DNA of 61,438 bases, from NCBI GenBank assembly GCA_900539175.1, contig UQAW01000017.1:1-61438 (forward strand), written 5' to 3'. The notes beneath the pieces were generated by a model. That model did not search any database, had not been told where the DNA came from, and saw only the letters and a program-made list of their open reading frames with translations. Position numbers and translations under genes: made by a program. Source of the stretch: an uncultured Lachnospiraceae bacterium (GTDB taxonomy: Bacteria > Bacillota > Clostridia > Lachnospirales > Lachnospiraceae). Positions 1 to 11,000 of the stretch are shown one piece after another. Every line of letters starts with the position of its first letter. Position 1 is the first letter of the stretch.

Positions 1-63
1 CCAGCGGGCATTTTTAATTTCAAGGGTTCTCTGAAAGGAGAACTTTCCTTTAATACAAAAAAA

Positions 64-93
64 CGGCTTTAGAATCCTGAGATTCAAAAGCCG
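64..93 (-). terminator. Intrinsic terminator behind the GH43/SLH gene
   Basis: A 13-bp stem (64-76 with 81-93, loop CTGA) is flanked by an A-run on the left and a T-run on the right, so it can end transcription on both strands. It lies directly beyond the stop codon of the minus-strand gene that ends at 151. A smaller hairpin, GTTCTC with GAGAAC near 25-41, sits just left of it and may belong to whatever lies outside the window. Confidence 0.8.
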
Positions 94-150
94 CTTTTTT
101 CATTTTTTAGTACATCGTTCCGTAATTAACTAATGTATTAGTTTTATTTA

Positions 151-3100
151 TTACTTTGCATATACATTCATAAATCTTTGAATCATAACTGCACACTCCG
201 AACGGTTTGTGCTGCCCTGAGGATCAAGCATCGTTTTCTCAGCTTTTCCCTGTATCATTTCATTTCCAATTGCCCACTGCATGGAAGTTACTGCAAACTC
301 TGATACCTGATCTGCATCCTTGTAGGAGTCAAGATCTGCGGACTGGCTGACATCGTATCCCTGACTCTTTGCAAACCGCCACAGCATAACAGCCATCTGC
401 TCACGGGTAACCGCATCCTCCGGTCCGAACCGTCCATCGCTGTAGCCGCTGACAACACCTTCTTTCACTGCCCAGGCAACAGCATCTGTATACCACTCAT
501 TCTCTGAAACATCCGGGAATTCAGGATCTGCCTGCGCTTCCTGCTTTCCGGCAATTCTCCAGAGAATTACAACTGCCTGTGCTCTGTTCAATGCCGCACC
601 CGGAGCAAACGTCACTTCGTTCACACCTGTCATCAGACCGCTATAATAATTATAGGCAACCGCATCATAGAACCAGTCACTTTCCTCTACATCCTTGTAC
701 GGAAGTTTTCTATCTGCTTTCACTAATGCTGCCAATGCTGCTTCCAGATCTGCCTGTGCTGCATCAATCTCCTGCTGCTCCAAAGCATTTTCACAAACCT
801 TCTTTGCTTCCTTCCATATAGTCTGAAGTGCATCATAACTTTCCTTTGTATACGCATCTGCATCTACAGCCTCGGCTTCTGCAATCACTGCTTCCAGCTT
901 CGATGTATCCGGCGCTGTATAAGAGGTATTCCATTTACTCTGAAGTGCTTTATACTCTTTTCCGGTAATGGAGATTACATATCCATGTCTGGATGTACCC
1001 GGCATACTGTACTCAGATTCAGCCGGCATCGTAAATTCACCGGATTCAAGATCGCTTGTGATCAACGGGCAATAACCTTTTCCCTGTGCGAATCGATCAA
1101 CCATCAGACACCACTTGTCTTCACCCTGGGTATCTTTTTTATTGAACTTGAAGATGATCGGTCCCTCTACCGCTCCGATAGAACTCTTCAGATTATCCAG
1201 TACACCGGACGGAACCTTTGTGTATGTTCCAAGAATCTGACTGCTCTTGTCGATCTCAATGATACCCTGACTCTCGTTCTTTGTGTAACGATAATAAGTG
1301 TCTCCATCTTTAATCATAGTGGAATCAATCACTTTAACGATGGTTCCGTTTGCATCTCTTCCGCCTTCATGGAAAACCTTCGGTTCCGTAAAGGTGTGGA
1401 AATCTCTGGTTTTTGCATACCAGATCTTATGATTCTCATAATTCTGGGTAATCGTTCCATTCTCATCGGTCTCCAGATTTGTGGAAGACCAATAAACTAC
1501 ATACTCTCCGGTCAGCTCATCATAGATGATTTCCGGTGCCCAGGTACAACCTGCATTGTCAGGAGCAATGACTTCCAGTCTCGGCTCACTCCAGTTCACC
1601 AGATCCTCAGACTCCCATACGATGATACCAGTACTTCCATTGGAACCAGCCTCCATCCATACCGGATTGGTATAGATACTGAGGTCTGTAGCGATCATAT
1701 AGAACTTATCGCCTTCCGGTGCCCTTAAGATATAATGGTCACGGACGCCGCCCTCGCCCAGTACGCTTTTGAGTACCGGCTGTCCATTATTCAGTTTTTC
1801 CCAATTCATGCCATCCTGGCTGATTGAGAAGTATACCTGCTCATCATTAATACTTGATTCATGACCTGTAAAATGTACGAACAGATATCCCACGTAGTCA
1901 TCCTCTGTAAGTTCTTCCGGTTTTGCTTTTACCGTTACCTTATAAGTCTTCGTTACCTTCTCATCCCCCTTTGTGAATACGGCTGTGAGGGTAACTTCCT
2001 GATCTTCTGTCTGTCTGGTTACAACGCCTGCAGGCATCGGATCATAATCTGCATTTTTCTTTTCAACAGTAGAAATTACTTTTTCATCAGACGAACTCCA
2101 ACTTACGCTGACTCCGTTAATCTCACCCGGCAGTGTAATATTTTCTTTAATATTCTCACTGTTCGGGATAGCAAATGTTTCGGAAACATTCTTCAGTGAA
2201 CTCTTCTCTGCTTCCGCTTCTGCCTGTGCCTTCTGATAAGCTCTGCGTACCTGTTTTGCATCCAGTGCCTGATCGTATACCTTTACATTGTCAAAATATC
2301 CTTTGAAGTACTTATCGCCGCTATAGAAGGATTTTCCAAGGTAAGCCAGCAAATCAGATCCAAGATCAGAGGTCTTAATGGTGACATCTTTCTCTGCCAA
2401 CAATTTACCGTCCTGATACAGGCTGATCTTACTTGGTGAAACAACCATTGTAACGTTCATCCAACGTCTGCTGTTGTTGCTGTTGTCAAATGTTGCGGTA
2501 GCCGTCTGCTCTGCTCCCCAGCTGGATGTTGTAACAGACATCCGCATACTCTTTGGCAAAGTTTTCAGGAAGGAATAAACCTGATCACTCTTTCCGTAAG
2601 TGAATGTGAAAAAGTTTCCGTTTCTCGTCACTGCATTGATATCCATGGAGACCGTCATCTCATTGCGGTTATCAAAGAATCCTTTCGGGAACTCCAGATA
2701 GCCTGCATTGCCATCCAGATACAATACCTGTCCTTTTTCCTTATCTTCCGCATAGGAAGCTCCGCCGGAAAGCGTTGCATTATTATTTCCTGCGGTATCT
2801 TTCACTGTAGTTCCATCCAGCTTCTCGTCAAACCGATACTCCAGAATGGTTTCCGGCAGCGCATCAACTGCAGTATTTTCCTGGATTGTTACCTGAATGC
2901 TTACCTTCCTGTTTGCAGAAGAACGTTCTTCTGTATTCAGGATCGGGAATCCATCCTCGCTCCAATGTACTCGTTTTACTCTTGCATGACGGCATGGGTC
3001 ATACAGAGAACCGGCACTTGCCCACTGGCACTGATTATTGTAACATTCTTCTGAACGTGCATGGTATACAAAGATTGCATTTCCTTCTTCATCTACTGTA

Positions 3101-6021
3101 AAGGAGTTATGTCCCGGTCCGTATTCACCTGGTACATCTGCGGAAGTCAGTACCGGATAATCCAGTTTTGTCCAGGAAGCCGCATCCATCAGATCCGCAT
3201 TCGTATCTGCATACAGCATACCGATACAATATTCTGGTCCTGTTCCTGCTGCTGAGAAGGTGATAAAGATTCTGTCATCACTCTTCAGAATCGTAGCGCC
3301 CTCGTTTACACGCTCCACATTACGCTCCCAGGCGTAGACAGGCTCAGTCAGTTTGAGTACCTTTCCTTTTCCTGTCCATGGCTGATCCGGATCAATCTCC
3401 TGCATGTAGAGTGTAGACTGTCCGATGATATCTGCCCAGATGACATAATGCTTTCCATTATGCTCAAAATAGGTCATGTCGAGAGACATGTTCTTAAAAT
3501 AAGCGGCTTCTTCGCTGGTAGCTGCATGAATCTCCGCTGTTCCATCTGCCTGCTTCCAATTTTCCACATTATATGGATCATCTCCCTGACATACCAGGAC
3601 ATATGGCCTGATTGCCCAATGGGCATTGGAATTTCCTGCTGCAAAGAATACGTACCATCTGCCGTTGATCTTATGTATTTCCGGTGCCCATACATGCTTT
3701 GCCATCTGACCTGTAGAAGGCGCATTCCAGATTGTAATCTCTTCCGCAGCTGCCAGTCCTTCAATCGTTTTGGATCTTCTCAGGATAATCCGGTCATAAC
3801 CATGATCAATGTCATAAAAAGCCGGGTAGGACGCTGTAAAATAATAATAACCGCTGTCCTCATCGTATTTAATATGTGGATCTGCCCTTTGCTCGATCAG
3901 AGGATTCTGATATTCTGTGGCATCTACCGTTCCCTCGATTGTATAAGTACCAGCTTCTTCCAGATCGTAATCATCCAGATTCCATGTGATTCCCAATTCG
4001 CCGGTAGTACCATCGCTGTAAGCGGCTTCCAGACTCTTCGGCAGATCTGCTTCCAGTGTTTCCGCAGACTTCGTTGTAATTGCAGACAGTTCAGATACCC
4101 CTGTATTGGTCACTCTGGTAAATTTTGCAGTCAGCTTCTCATACTCTGCTTTTGTCAGAGGAAGAATATTGCCCGGTACTGCATCCTTCGGCATGGAGAT
4201 TCCGGTGAAATCAGGTTTTTCGAAGACTCTCTGACCCGGATTTCTTAAAGTGGCCAGATCTGTGGAAAGATTACTGTAACCAACACCATTGCTGGTCCAG
4301 TTCAGACGGTAAGCATCCGCTTCTGTATCATAGTAACACTGTGTATCTGTTACATTACCAATATCGGTATTTGTAGAAATCCGACGCTCACCTGTATAAG
4401 TAATCAAATCTTCGGAATCGTACAGATAAACCTCTTTGCTTCCGCCTCCGATTGCTGACGTCACGCCGAATGTTCCGTCTGTTTTACGGAAAATCCAGGG
4501 ACTGCTGAAGCGAATGCCGGTAGAAAGATTCCTGTTCCCATTACTTGCATCAATCGTTGGGAATAAGATTCCGGAATTGGAATTCAGTGCAGTAAATGTC
4601 TTGCCATCTGTACTGACTGCCAGATGCAGACTGCCTGTAAGGTCATTGTTACCGGTCACATAACCCATAACATAACCATAATATTCCTCCAGAATGGTAA
4701 CCTTGAAAACTTTTTCCTTTGCCGCACCGCCATATGTAATGACCGCTTTCAGTGTTACCTCTTTATTTCCCTCTCCTGCTTTGGGTCTTGCCTGTATGGT
4801 TCCGTCATTTCCCATAACTGCAGTGTCGGAAGAAGTCCAGGTAATCTGTGTACCATTCTTTCCTGTGGCAGGAAGTTTCAAATCCTCTCCGGTCACACTG
4901 CACAGGTTCAATGCATCATAAGCCTCCTGAAGTGCCGTATCGCTATTTACTGCTGCCACAGTAATGTCAAATTCTTTCCGGGCACTGTAAGTCTTTCCTC
5001 CTGCTTCCGCAGAGATGGTCGCGGTCAGCTTTGCAGTCTTATCCTCTGCACCTCTGTTTACTGCGCCCTTATTTGTAATTACCTCTTCATCATTACTTAC
5101 CCAGGTAACAGAAAGCGCTGCTTTTCCTGCCTGCACGGATGCCGGCAGATCCAGATTATCTGTCAGCGGCGCATCCGCATCCAGCGTCAGAGAATCCTTT
5201 GCCATGTCAACCACTTCACTGTAATAGTTGTCGTTCATCTGTTCCTGGCTTATCACGCCGTTATAAATCTTCAGTTCTTTTACTCCGCCTTTATAAAAGA
5301 TATCATCATAAGAAGATCTTCCGATATAGGCTAAAAGATCGCTTCCAAAATCACTGACTGTTCTGCTCAAATTTGCCGTTCCGCAAGAATCCAGATTATA
5401 AAATGCCTCAATCTGATTCGCTGTGATTACAGTCGTATACATGTTCCATCCATTGTCGGTCACCGGTCCTGCCGTTCCCTGGGATACGTTGGTTGCGCTG
5501 ATTCCATACTCGGTTCCCCATGGAGCGCCGGCATTTACGGAATTGGTAAATACTGATTTCAATCTTCCGTCGGGATTCGCCGGATTCAACAGCCAGTAAG
5601 ACAGGGGATAATTACCCTGCTTTGCTGTTCCGAAATAAAGTGCGGAATAATTCCCGGAGCCTGTCTCATTTTTCAGCCATACGGAAATACTTACCGTATT
5701 CTGACCATCCATCATTCCGGTTGGAAGCTGTACATACCCTGCCCCGCTGTTATTCGCCCCTCCCGGAAGCTGCAGATACCCTGCGTCAAAAGAGGCACCA
5801 TTTCCTTTTCCCTCACCGTTCTGGTTATTCCCTGATACATCGCTGTAATCCTGCCTCAGAGGATAATACGCCAGATAATCCGCATCTTCCGAAGCCAGTG
5901 AGACTTGAGATACTTCCTCTGCTTTTGCCTGGATCACCGCTGTACCTGTATAAGGTGCAAGACTTCCTGCAACCATCGTACCAGCCAGAATCCCGGACAT
6001 TACTTTTCTGCCTTTTCTCAA
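151..6021 (-). CDS. Secreted multi-domain GH43-family glycosidase with SLH anchor
   Basis: The 1956-residue protein has an N-terminal signal peptide (cleavage probably after AKA near 34). Domains in order: LamG/concanavalin-like (about 45-270), two atypical Ig-like repeats (270-440), a short GH43-like blade segment (447-610), an Ig-like linker, a full GH43 module (about 700-1045), a second LamG (1057-1260), an Ig-like repeat (1274-1367), another GH43-like module (1375-1687), a FIVAR-like helical segment (1697-1760) and three SLH repeats (1774-1954). The full module carries RADPHI, HVWAPEIH and NEGATI, which fit the base, pKa-modulating and acid residues of GH43. The later module carries GGVRDHYILR, WAPEI and VEGPI. 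GH43 enzymes remove or cut alpha-L-arabinosyl or beta-xylosyl units, so an arabinan or arabinoxylan side-chain substrate is likely but not proven. SLH repeats bind secondary cell-wall polymers, placing it on the cell surface. The ATG follows AAAGGAGGGT. Confidence 0.9.
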   Translation of the reverse strand: MRKGRKVMSGILAGTMVAGSLAPYTGTAVIQAKAEEVSQVSLASEDADYLAYYPLRQDYSDVSGNNQNGEGKGNGASFDAGYLQLPGGANNSGAGYVQLPTGMMDGQNTVSISVWLKNETGSGNYSALYFGTAKQGNYPLSYWLLNPANPDGRLKSVFTNSVNAGAPWGTEYGISATNVSQGTAGPVTDNGWNMYTTVITANQIEAFYNLDSCGTANLSRTVSDFGSDLLAYIGRSSYDDIFYKGGVKELKIYNGVISQEQMNDNYYSEVVDMAKDSLTLDADAPLTDNLDLPASVQAGKAALSVTWVSNDEEVITNKGAVNRGAEDKTAKLTATISAEAGGKTYSARKEFDITVAAVNSDTALQEAYDALNLCSVTGEDLKLPATGKNGTQITWTSSDTAVMGNDGTIQARPKAGEGNKEVTLKAVITYGGAAKEKVFKVTILEEYYGYVMGYVTGNNDLTGSLHLAVSTDGKTFTALNSNSGILFPTIDASNGNRNLSTGIRFSSPWIFRKTDGTFGVTSAIGGGSKEVYLYDSEDLITYTGERRISTNTDIGNVTDTQCYYDTEADAYRLNWTSNGVGYSNLSTDLATLRNPGQRVFEKPDFTGISMPKDAVPGNILPLTKAEYEKLTAKFTRVTNTGVSELSAITTKSAETLEADLPKSLEAAYSDGTTGELGITWNLDDYDLEEAGTYTIEGTVDATEYQNPLIEQRADPHIKYDEDSGYYYFTASYPAFYDIDHGYDRIILRRSKTIEGLAAAEEITIWNAPSTGQMAKHVWAPEIHKINGRWYVFFAAGNSNAHWAIRPYVLVCQGDDPYNVENWKQADGTAEIHAATSEEAAYFKNMSLDMTYFEHNGKHYVIWADIIGQSTLYMQEIDPDQPWTGKGKVLKLTEPVYAWERNVERVNEGATILKSDDRIFITFSAAGTGPEYCIGMLYADTNADLMDAASWTKLDYPVLTSADVPGEYGPGHNSFTVDEEGNAIFVYHARSEECYNNQCQWASAGSLYDPCRHARVKRVHWSEDGFPILNTEERSSANRKVSIQVTIQENTAVDALPETILEYRFDEKLDGTTVKDTAGNNNATLSGGASYAEDKEKGQVLYLDGNAGYLEFPKGFFDNRNEMTVSMDINAVTRNGNFFTFTYGKSDQVYSFLKTLPKSMRMSVTTSSWGAEQTATATFDNSNNSRRWMNVTMVVSPSKISLYQDGKLLAEKDVTIKTSDLGSDLLAYLGKSFYSGDKYFKGYFDNVKVYDQALDAKQVRRAYQKAQAEAEAEKSSLKNVSETFAIPNSENIKENITLPGEINGVSVSWSSSDEKVISTVEKKNADYDPMPAGVVTRQTEDQEVTLTAVFTKGDEKVTKTYKVTVKAKPEELTEDDYVGYLFVHFTGHESSINDEQVYFSISQDGMNWEKLNNGQPVLKSVLGEGGVRDHYILRAPEGDKFYMIATDLSIYTNPVWMEAGSNGSTGIIVWESEDLVNWSEPRLEVIAPDNAGCTWAPEIIYDELTGEYVVYWSSTNLETDENGTITQNYENHKIWYAKTRDFHTFTEPKVFHEGGRDANGTIVKVIDSTMIKDGDTYYRYTKNESQGIIEIDKSSQILGTYTKVPSGVLDNLKSSIGAVEGPIIFKFNKKDTQGEDKWCLMVDRFAQGKGYCPLITSDLESGEFTMPAESEYSMPGTSRHGYVISITGKEYKALQSKWNTSYTAPDTSKLEAVIAEAEAVDADAYTKESYDALQTIWKEAKKVCENALEQQEIDAAQADLEAALAALVKADRKLPYKDVEESDWFYDAVAYNYYSGLMTGVNEVTFAPGAALNRAQAVVILWRIAGKQEAQADPEFPDVSENEWYTDAVAWAVKEGVVSGYSDGRFGPEDAVTREQMAVMLWRFAKSQGYDVSQSADLDSYKDADQVSEFAVTSMQWAIGNEMIQGKAEKTMLDPQGSTNRSECAVMIQRFMNVYAK

Positions 6022-6039
6022 AATAAACCCTCCTTTACC

Positions 6040-6126
6040 TTCTATTTTGCATCCAGTACAGTATACAGTCTCATTATATCATTTTCCCACAAACAAACTA
6101 CCGACATTCTTTTCTATTTTGTACAC
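6040..6126 (-). promoter_or_regulatory. Paired ACAAAATAGAA-like boxes upstream of the GH43/SLH gene
   Basis: On the minus strand two similar boxes occur upstream of the gene: ATGCAAAATAGAA at 6040-6052 and GTGTACAAAATAGAA at 6112-6126. Two comparable boxes lie upstream of the lyase-like SLH gene at 12296-12368. A response regulator of the AraC type is encoded between the two genes. Binding is inference, and the A+T-rich background makes chance matches possible. Confidence 0.3.
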
Positions 6127-6150
6127 TTTTTTCGCATCTGACTTTCCTGT

Positions 6151-7776
6151 TCATCTCATCCTGTCTCTCATCCGGTATTCTCTTGGAGTGCATCCCACTG
6201 TTTTCTTAAAAAGATAACTAAAATAATGAGAATCCTTATAGCCTACCTCATATGCGATTTCCGTAGCCTTATGATTGGTACACATCAGACGTTCCTTTGC
6301 CTTTTCCATACGAATCTTTGTCAGATACTCCGTAAAGGTACATCCCGTCTCCCGGCTGAAAATCCTGCTGAAATAATTGGGACTTACATTCACTTGTTTC
6401 GCCACCATATTTAAGGAAAGCTTATCGTTGGCATAGTTCTCATGGATATACTCCTTCGCCATCTTCAGAAAATCCTCATACTGACTGTCCGATTGCCGCT
6501 CTCTGATATCTATCGCTTCTGCAAACAGCCCTTTTAAATATGAGGAAATATACTCGATAGAATTGTGACTTTTCGCAATTCTGGAGACATCCGGCTGTTC
6601 GTCGGACAATTCCTCAATATCAACTTTCAGCTCCTGGAGATAATTTCGGACTGTAAAGTAACAGTTCATAACAATATATTGCCGGAACAGAAGTGACTGT
6701 AGATTCTGGCTTCCCACACTTTCCATATACCCTTTCACAAAATTGTCAACTTCGTCTCTTGTTCCATTTTTCAAAAAATCGCCTACTGCACTCTGACTGA
6801 TCTTAGATGGATTTACCGCCCGGACCTTCATATCTGCATGGGATACGGCAAGTGTGCGATCTAGTTCCTGATTAGAGAGTATTCTGTTTCTCTCCGCAAA
6901 AAAACGTCCTGCAAAAGCCTTCTCCGCATCATGGTAGGAACCCGAAAGTCCCTCCAGACTTTCTACAATACTGCCGCAGCCTCCGAACCAATTGATATGT
7001 TCATATTCACCCACGATTCTCTGAAGCTTTTTCTCCACCTGCTCCCGCATGGTATCGAGCTCTTTTCTGCTCTCCGCCAGAAGAATGATCCCCCAGCCTT
7101 CTACACCTCTGATAAAACTTATGATATGCTCTTCCTGCTCCAACATTTTCTGCACATTCAACTGACAGGTTACATCCTCCTCCGAATATTCCTTTGCAGA
7201 GCCCTCCTGAAGCAGTTTCAAGAGCATTACCTGATAACGCGAAGCCGAAAGTTCTATTCCAAGACTTCTCCCCCGTTCCTGTGCTTCCTCCCAGTTAATA
7301 CGGTTTTTTACAATATCATCAAACAGCTTCTTCCTTTCACGCTCCGTATTCTCTTCCAGCTCCCTTTTATAGGTTTCCATCATTTCTTCTTCTTCACGTT
7401 CTCTTCGGATTTGCTCCGCCACCTCGGATACCGTCTTTAAAAGTGCTCCGGGTGTGATTGGTTTTAAAAGATAAGCAGCAACTCCAAGACGAATCGCCTT
7501 CTGCGCATATTCAAAATCATTATAACCGCTCAAAACAATGATTTTTGTCTTCGGCATTTCCTTTTTTACCAATTTGCTCAATTCAAGACCATCCATAAAA
7601 GGCATCTTGATATCTGTAATAATAATGTCCGGCCGGACTTTCTTAATCAGCGGATATGCCAGCTCCCCGTCACTGGCCTCGCCTGCAAACTCATACCCTT
7701 CTGTTTCCCAGGGAATCTTTTTCTTAATTCCCTCCCGCATAACAATTTCATCCTCAACCAGAAATACCTTTATCAT
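6151..7776 (-). CDS. AraC-type response regulator, YesN-like
   Basis: The 541-residue protein has an N-terminal receiver domain with acidic residues VEDE, phospho-acceptor Asp55 in ITDIKMP and Lys105 in LLKP. A long central region follows, and a C-terminal AraC/XylS double helix-turn-helix covers about 435-535, ending in the family motif CTPREYR. YesN-type regulators pair with a YesM-like sensor kinase and commonly control uptake and breakdown of plant polysaccharides in Firmicutes. No kinase gene is present in the window, so the partner is elsewhere or missing. It lies between two large SLH-anchored polysaccharide-active genes on the same strand, which makes them the obvious candidate targets. 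The gene behind it starts only about 130 bases away. Confidence 0.9.
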   Translation of the reverse strand: MIKVFLVEDEIVMREGIKKKIPWETEGYEFAGEASDGELAYPLIKKVRPDIIITDIKMPFMDGLELSKLVKKEMPKTKIIVLSGYNDFEYAQKAIRLGVAAYLLKPITPGALLKTVSEVAEQIRREREEEEMMETYKRELEENTERERKKLFDDIVKNRINWEEAQERGRSLGIELSASRYQVMLLKLLQEGSAKEYSEEDVTCQLNVQKMLEQEEHIISFIRGVEGWGIILLAESRKELDTMREQVEKKLQRIVGEYEHINWFGGCGSIVESLEGLSGSYHDAEKAFAGRFFAERNRILSNQELDRTLAVSHADMKVRAVNPSKISQSAVGDFLKNGTRDEVDNFVKGYMESVGSQNLQSLLFRQYIVMNCYFTVRNYLQELKVDIEELSDEQPDVSRIAKSHNSIEYISSYLKGLFAEAIDIRERQSDSQYEDFLKMAKEYIHENYANDKLSLNMVAKQVNVSPNYFSRIFSRETGCTFTEYLTKIRMEKAKERLMCTNHKATEIAYEVGYKDSHYFSYLFKKTVGCTPREYRMRDRMR

Positions 7777-7828
7777 TTTCCTTCACCCCAATCACAGTTT
7801 TTCCATACTTTAGATGCCAGAGCGTGTT

Positions 7829-7905
7829 TGAAAATTCATTCCCGCGATCTGCGCGCCCCACTTTGTTAGGGTCAAAAGACCCTGGTATCATATTTTAATC
7901 AGAAT
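7829..7905. repeat. Intergenic repeat fragment (family B 5' end plus GAGCGTGTTT box)
   Basis: This stretch begins with CCAGAGCGTGTTTGAAAAT, which recurs with few changes at 46815. It ends with GGGTCAAAAGACCC and TGGTATCATAT. Read on the minus strand the end is ATATGATACCAGGGTC, the same start as the repeat copies at 22963 and 46858. The surrounding gap 7777-8070 contains no gene I can support. Confidence 0.6.
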
Positions 7906-8019
7906 CAGAAAATATCTGGTATGATCTCATCTATATCATCCGTTTGGCTGCCTTGAAATCCTTTTATAATATTTTATCATTATCCAGGTCCATTTTCAAC
8001 ATAACAGAAAACCGTGCAT

Positions 8020-8052
8020 CGTCCCGAAAATAATCTGACTATTTCCGGGACG
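8020..8052 (-). terminator. Hairpin terminator behind the lyase-like SLH gene
   Basis: A 13-bp stem with one mismatch (8020-8032 with 8040-8052) lies 18 bases beyond the stop of the minus-strand gene. The following minus-strand sequence has only a short T-rich stretch, so termination is likely but the signal is not textbook. Confidence 0.6.
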
Positions 8053-8070
8053 ATACCATACTCCTATGAC

Positions 8071-11000
8071 TTAATCCTGTAATTCACGCATCCTAAATCG
8101 ATATAAAATAACTGCACTTTCCGCACGGCTTGTTCTGCCCTGAGGATCAAGCAGACTTCCATCACCCTTTCCCCGGATGATGCTGCTTCCCACTGCCCAC
8201 TGCATTGCCTCCAAAGAAAACCCACTTATCTGGGATACATCTGCAAATCTGCCGATGTCTGCCCGCTGACTGACATCCTGTTTTTTGTATTGTGCATACC
8301 GATACATCATGGTAGCCATCTGCTCCCGTGTAATCATATCTGCTGGTCCAAAGCATCCGTCAGAATACCCGGTCACTACGCCTGCAGCACTTGCCCAGGC
8401 CACAGCATCTGTGTACCACGTATCTGTCTCAACATCCATGAATTTTCTATCATGGGATACCTCCGGTTCTCCCTCCATACGATAGAGTATAACAGCAAAC
8501 TGTGCTCTCGAAATCGCGTCATTCGGCGCAAAATACAGACCTTCTGCATCTACACCGCGCATCATTCCCTGCTTATAGCAATAAGCCACTTCCTTGTAAT
8601 ACCATCCGCCTGTAACTTCATCCACATCCAAAAACGGAAGTTTCGGCTCTTCATCTGGTTTCCGGTCAGCCTCCACTTTTAAGTTCTTCACTTCCTCCAT
8701 TGTCATTGCATAATTAAAGATGCGGTATTCATCGAGCATTCCTTTATAATACTCGCCGCCTCCCCAGTTTGCCTTACCAATCTGAAGAATACTGCCGCTT
8801 CCCAGAATTTCCTCCACAGTTCCCTGATTTTCTACTTCTGACACCAATACCTCATTCACATATAAAGAAGTCGTATTCTCCCCATACACAACAACAATAT
8901 GGTTCCAGCCGCTTTCCGCTTCTGCCTGGGCCGTCTCCTGTCTTCCCCCCTGATAGCGTTCCGCTTTAATTTCGCCATCCTTTTCAAAAATTCCGAGATA
9001 ACGCTCTTTCTGGTATACCTGTGCCTGCTCATCCAAAGCGGCATAAAATCCCCAGTTTGTCCCATTACCCTCTGCTTTACTGTAATAGGACACCGTCATT
9101 TCGTAAACATCATCCAACAGACTTGTCCCATCTTCTTTTGTCACTTTCAGATAAGACTCCCCGGTTCCCGGCAAAGACAACGCTCCGCCTGCATAACCCT
9201 CTTTTTCAATACCTGCAGCGCCTGCGATCTCTGCCTTTGCACCGCTTCCGTACAGTCCCTCTTCCATATCGTTAAAACTGAAATGCGCAATTTCTCTTTT
9301 ATTGTAGTTTTGAGCCTCTTTCCTCACCTCTTCTGCAGTCAATGCTCTTCCAATAATCTTATAATTATCAATAAGACCTTTATAGTATTCTCCGCTTCCC
9401 CAGTTCGCCCTGCCAATGTAGAGAACACTGTTTGTCCCCAGAAGTTCCGGCAGTGTATAGTCACTGGCCTGCCTTGCAGCTTCTTTTCCATTCACATATA
9501 GAATCGTCTCCTGCTCCGTATAGACCACCGCCAGATAATACCATCCATCCGCATCTGCTTCCGCTGCTGCTTCTGTGACTTCCGGTCTTCCATTCGTATT
9601 GTTAAATCTTTGAGCCGTAGCTTTATCACTTTCATCTGTTACGATACCCAGGTACTTTTCATTTGCATATACCTGTGTATTCGCATCCGGGGCTGCATAG
9701 AACAGCCAGTTTGTATTCCTGCTGTCTGGTTTCGCCTGGAAGGAAACCGTCATTTCCTTCACATCCGTCAGAAGACTGGTTCCATATACATTCTCTACCT
9801 CCAGACAGTTTGTGACTCCGTCCAGATACAGTGCATTTCCTTGTCCATGAGGTTTCAGACTATGTCCTCCAGCCGCCACACCATAACCGTTCGTGAAACC
9901 GTTCTCCTCATTATCAAAGGTAAAGTCCGCCAGAATTTCCGGCATTTCCCCATATTTTGCTGCCTCTCCCTTAATTTCCGCCGGGGTCAGCGCACGCCCG
10001 TAGATCGTATAGTTGTCGATAAGCCCCTTATAATATTCTCCATTTCCCCAGTTTGCTTTTCCAATGTAGAGAATGCTGTTCTCCCCCAGAAGATCCGGCA
10101 AAGGATAGTCACTGGACTGTCTTGCCTTTTCCTCTCCGTCAACATAGAGAATTGTTTCTGTCTCCGTCTGAACAACAGTCATATAATACCATCCGTCCGA
10201 ATTTGTTTCCGGTACAGTCTCTGCCGTCTTCGGTCTTCCATTTGTGTTGTTATATCTTTCAACTTTTACGTTTCCGCCTGCATCCGCCAAAATTCCCAGA
10301 TACTTTTCTTTTCCATAATTCTGGGGTTGTGTATCCGGAGCTGCATAGAACAGCCAGTTTGCCCCTTTTTGATCTGGTTTTGCCTGAAAAGAAACGGTCA
10401 CCTCTTTCACACCATTCAGCAGGCTGCTTCCGTTCGCTGCCTTTACCTCCAGAAAATCAGAGGTTCCATTCAGATACAGTGCTTTCCCGCCGTCATGATC
10501 CTGCAGACTGTAACTTCCTGCTGCCACACCATGCCCATCTGTAAATCCGGTTTGTTCATCATCAAAAGTAAACTGTGCCAGGACTTCTTTTTTTCGTTCC
10601 AGAGTCCAGCTCTGACCTGTGGTCAGATTGCTTTTCCACTGGACAACAGCAGTATCATCCGCCGTTTGATCGCCATATAAGCCTGCCACATAGGTACTCA
10701 CCGATGCTACCAGACGATATGTACCATTGCTGTTTTTTGCAAAAGCGAATCTCTGATTCAATGATTTTTTATTTTCCCCCGTGCCAAACACAGCACCGCG
10801 TGTATAACAATCATCATTAATCTGCATAACCTGATTCGTGACTGTATTGGTAATGATATATTCGCCGTCACCGAGGTTCTCAAGCTGCCACCACTCGTCC
10901 TCCCTTGTTCCTCTTTCTGCAGAAGCAAGTTTGCCTTCTTCATTCACCACCAGAGATTTTCCGGTATAGGCAGACCGAATCCGATAGATTCCATCTTCAA

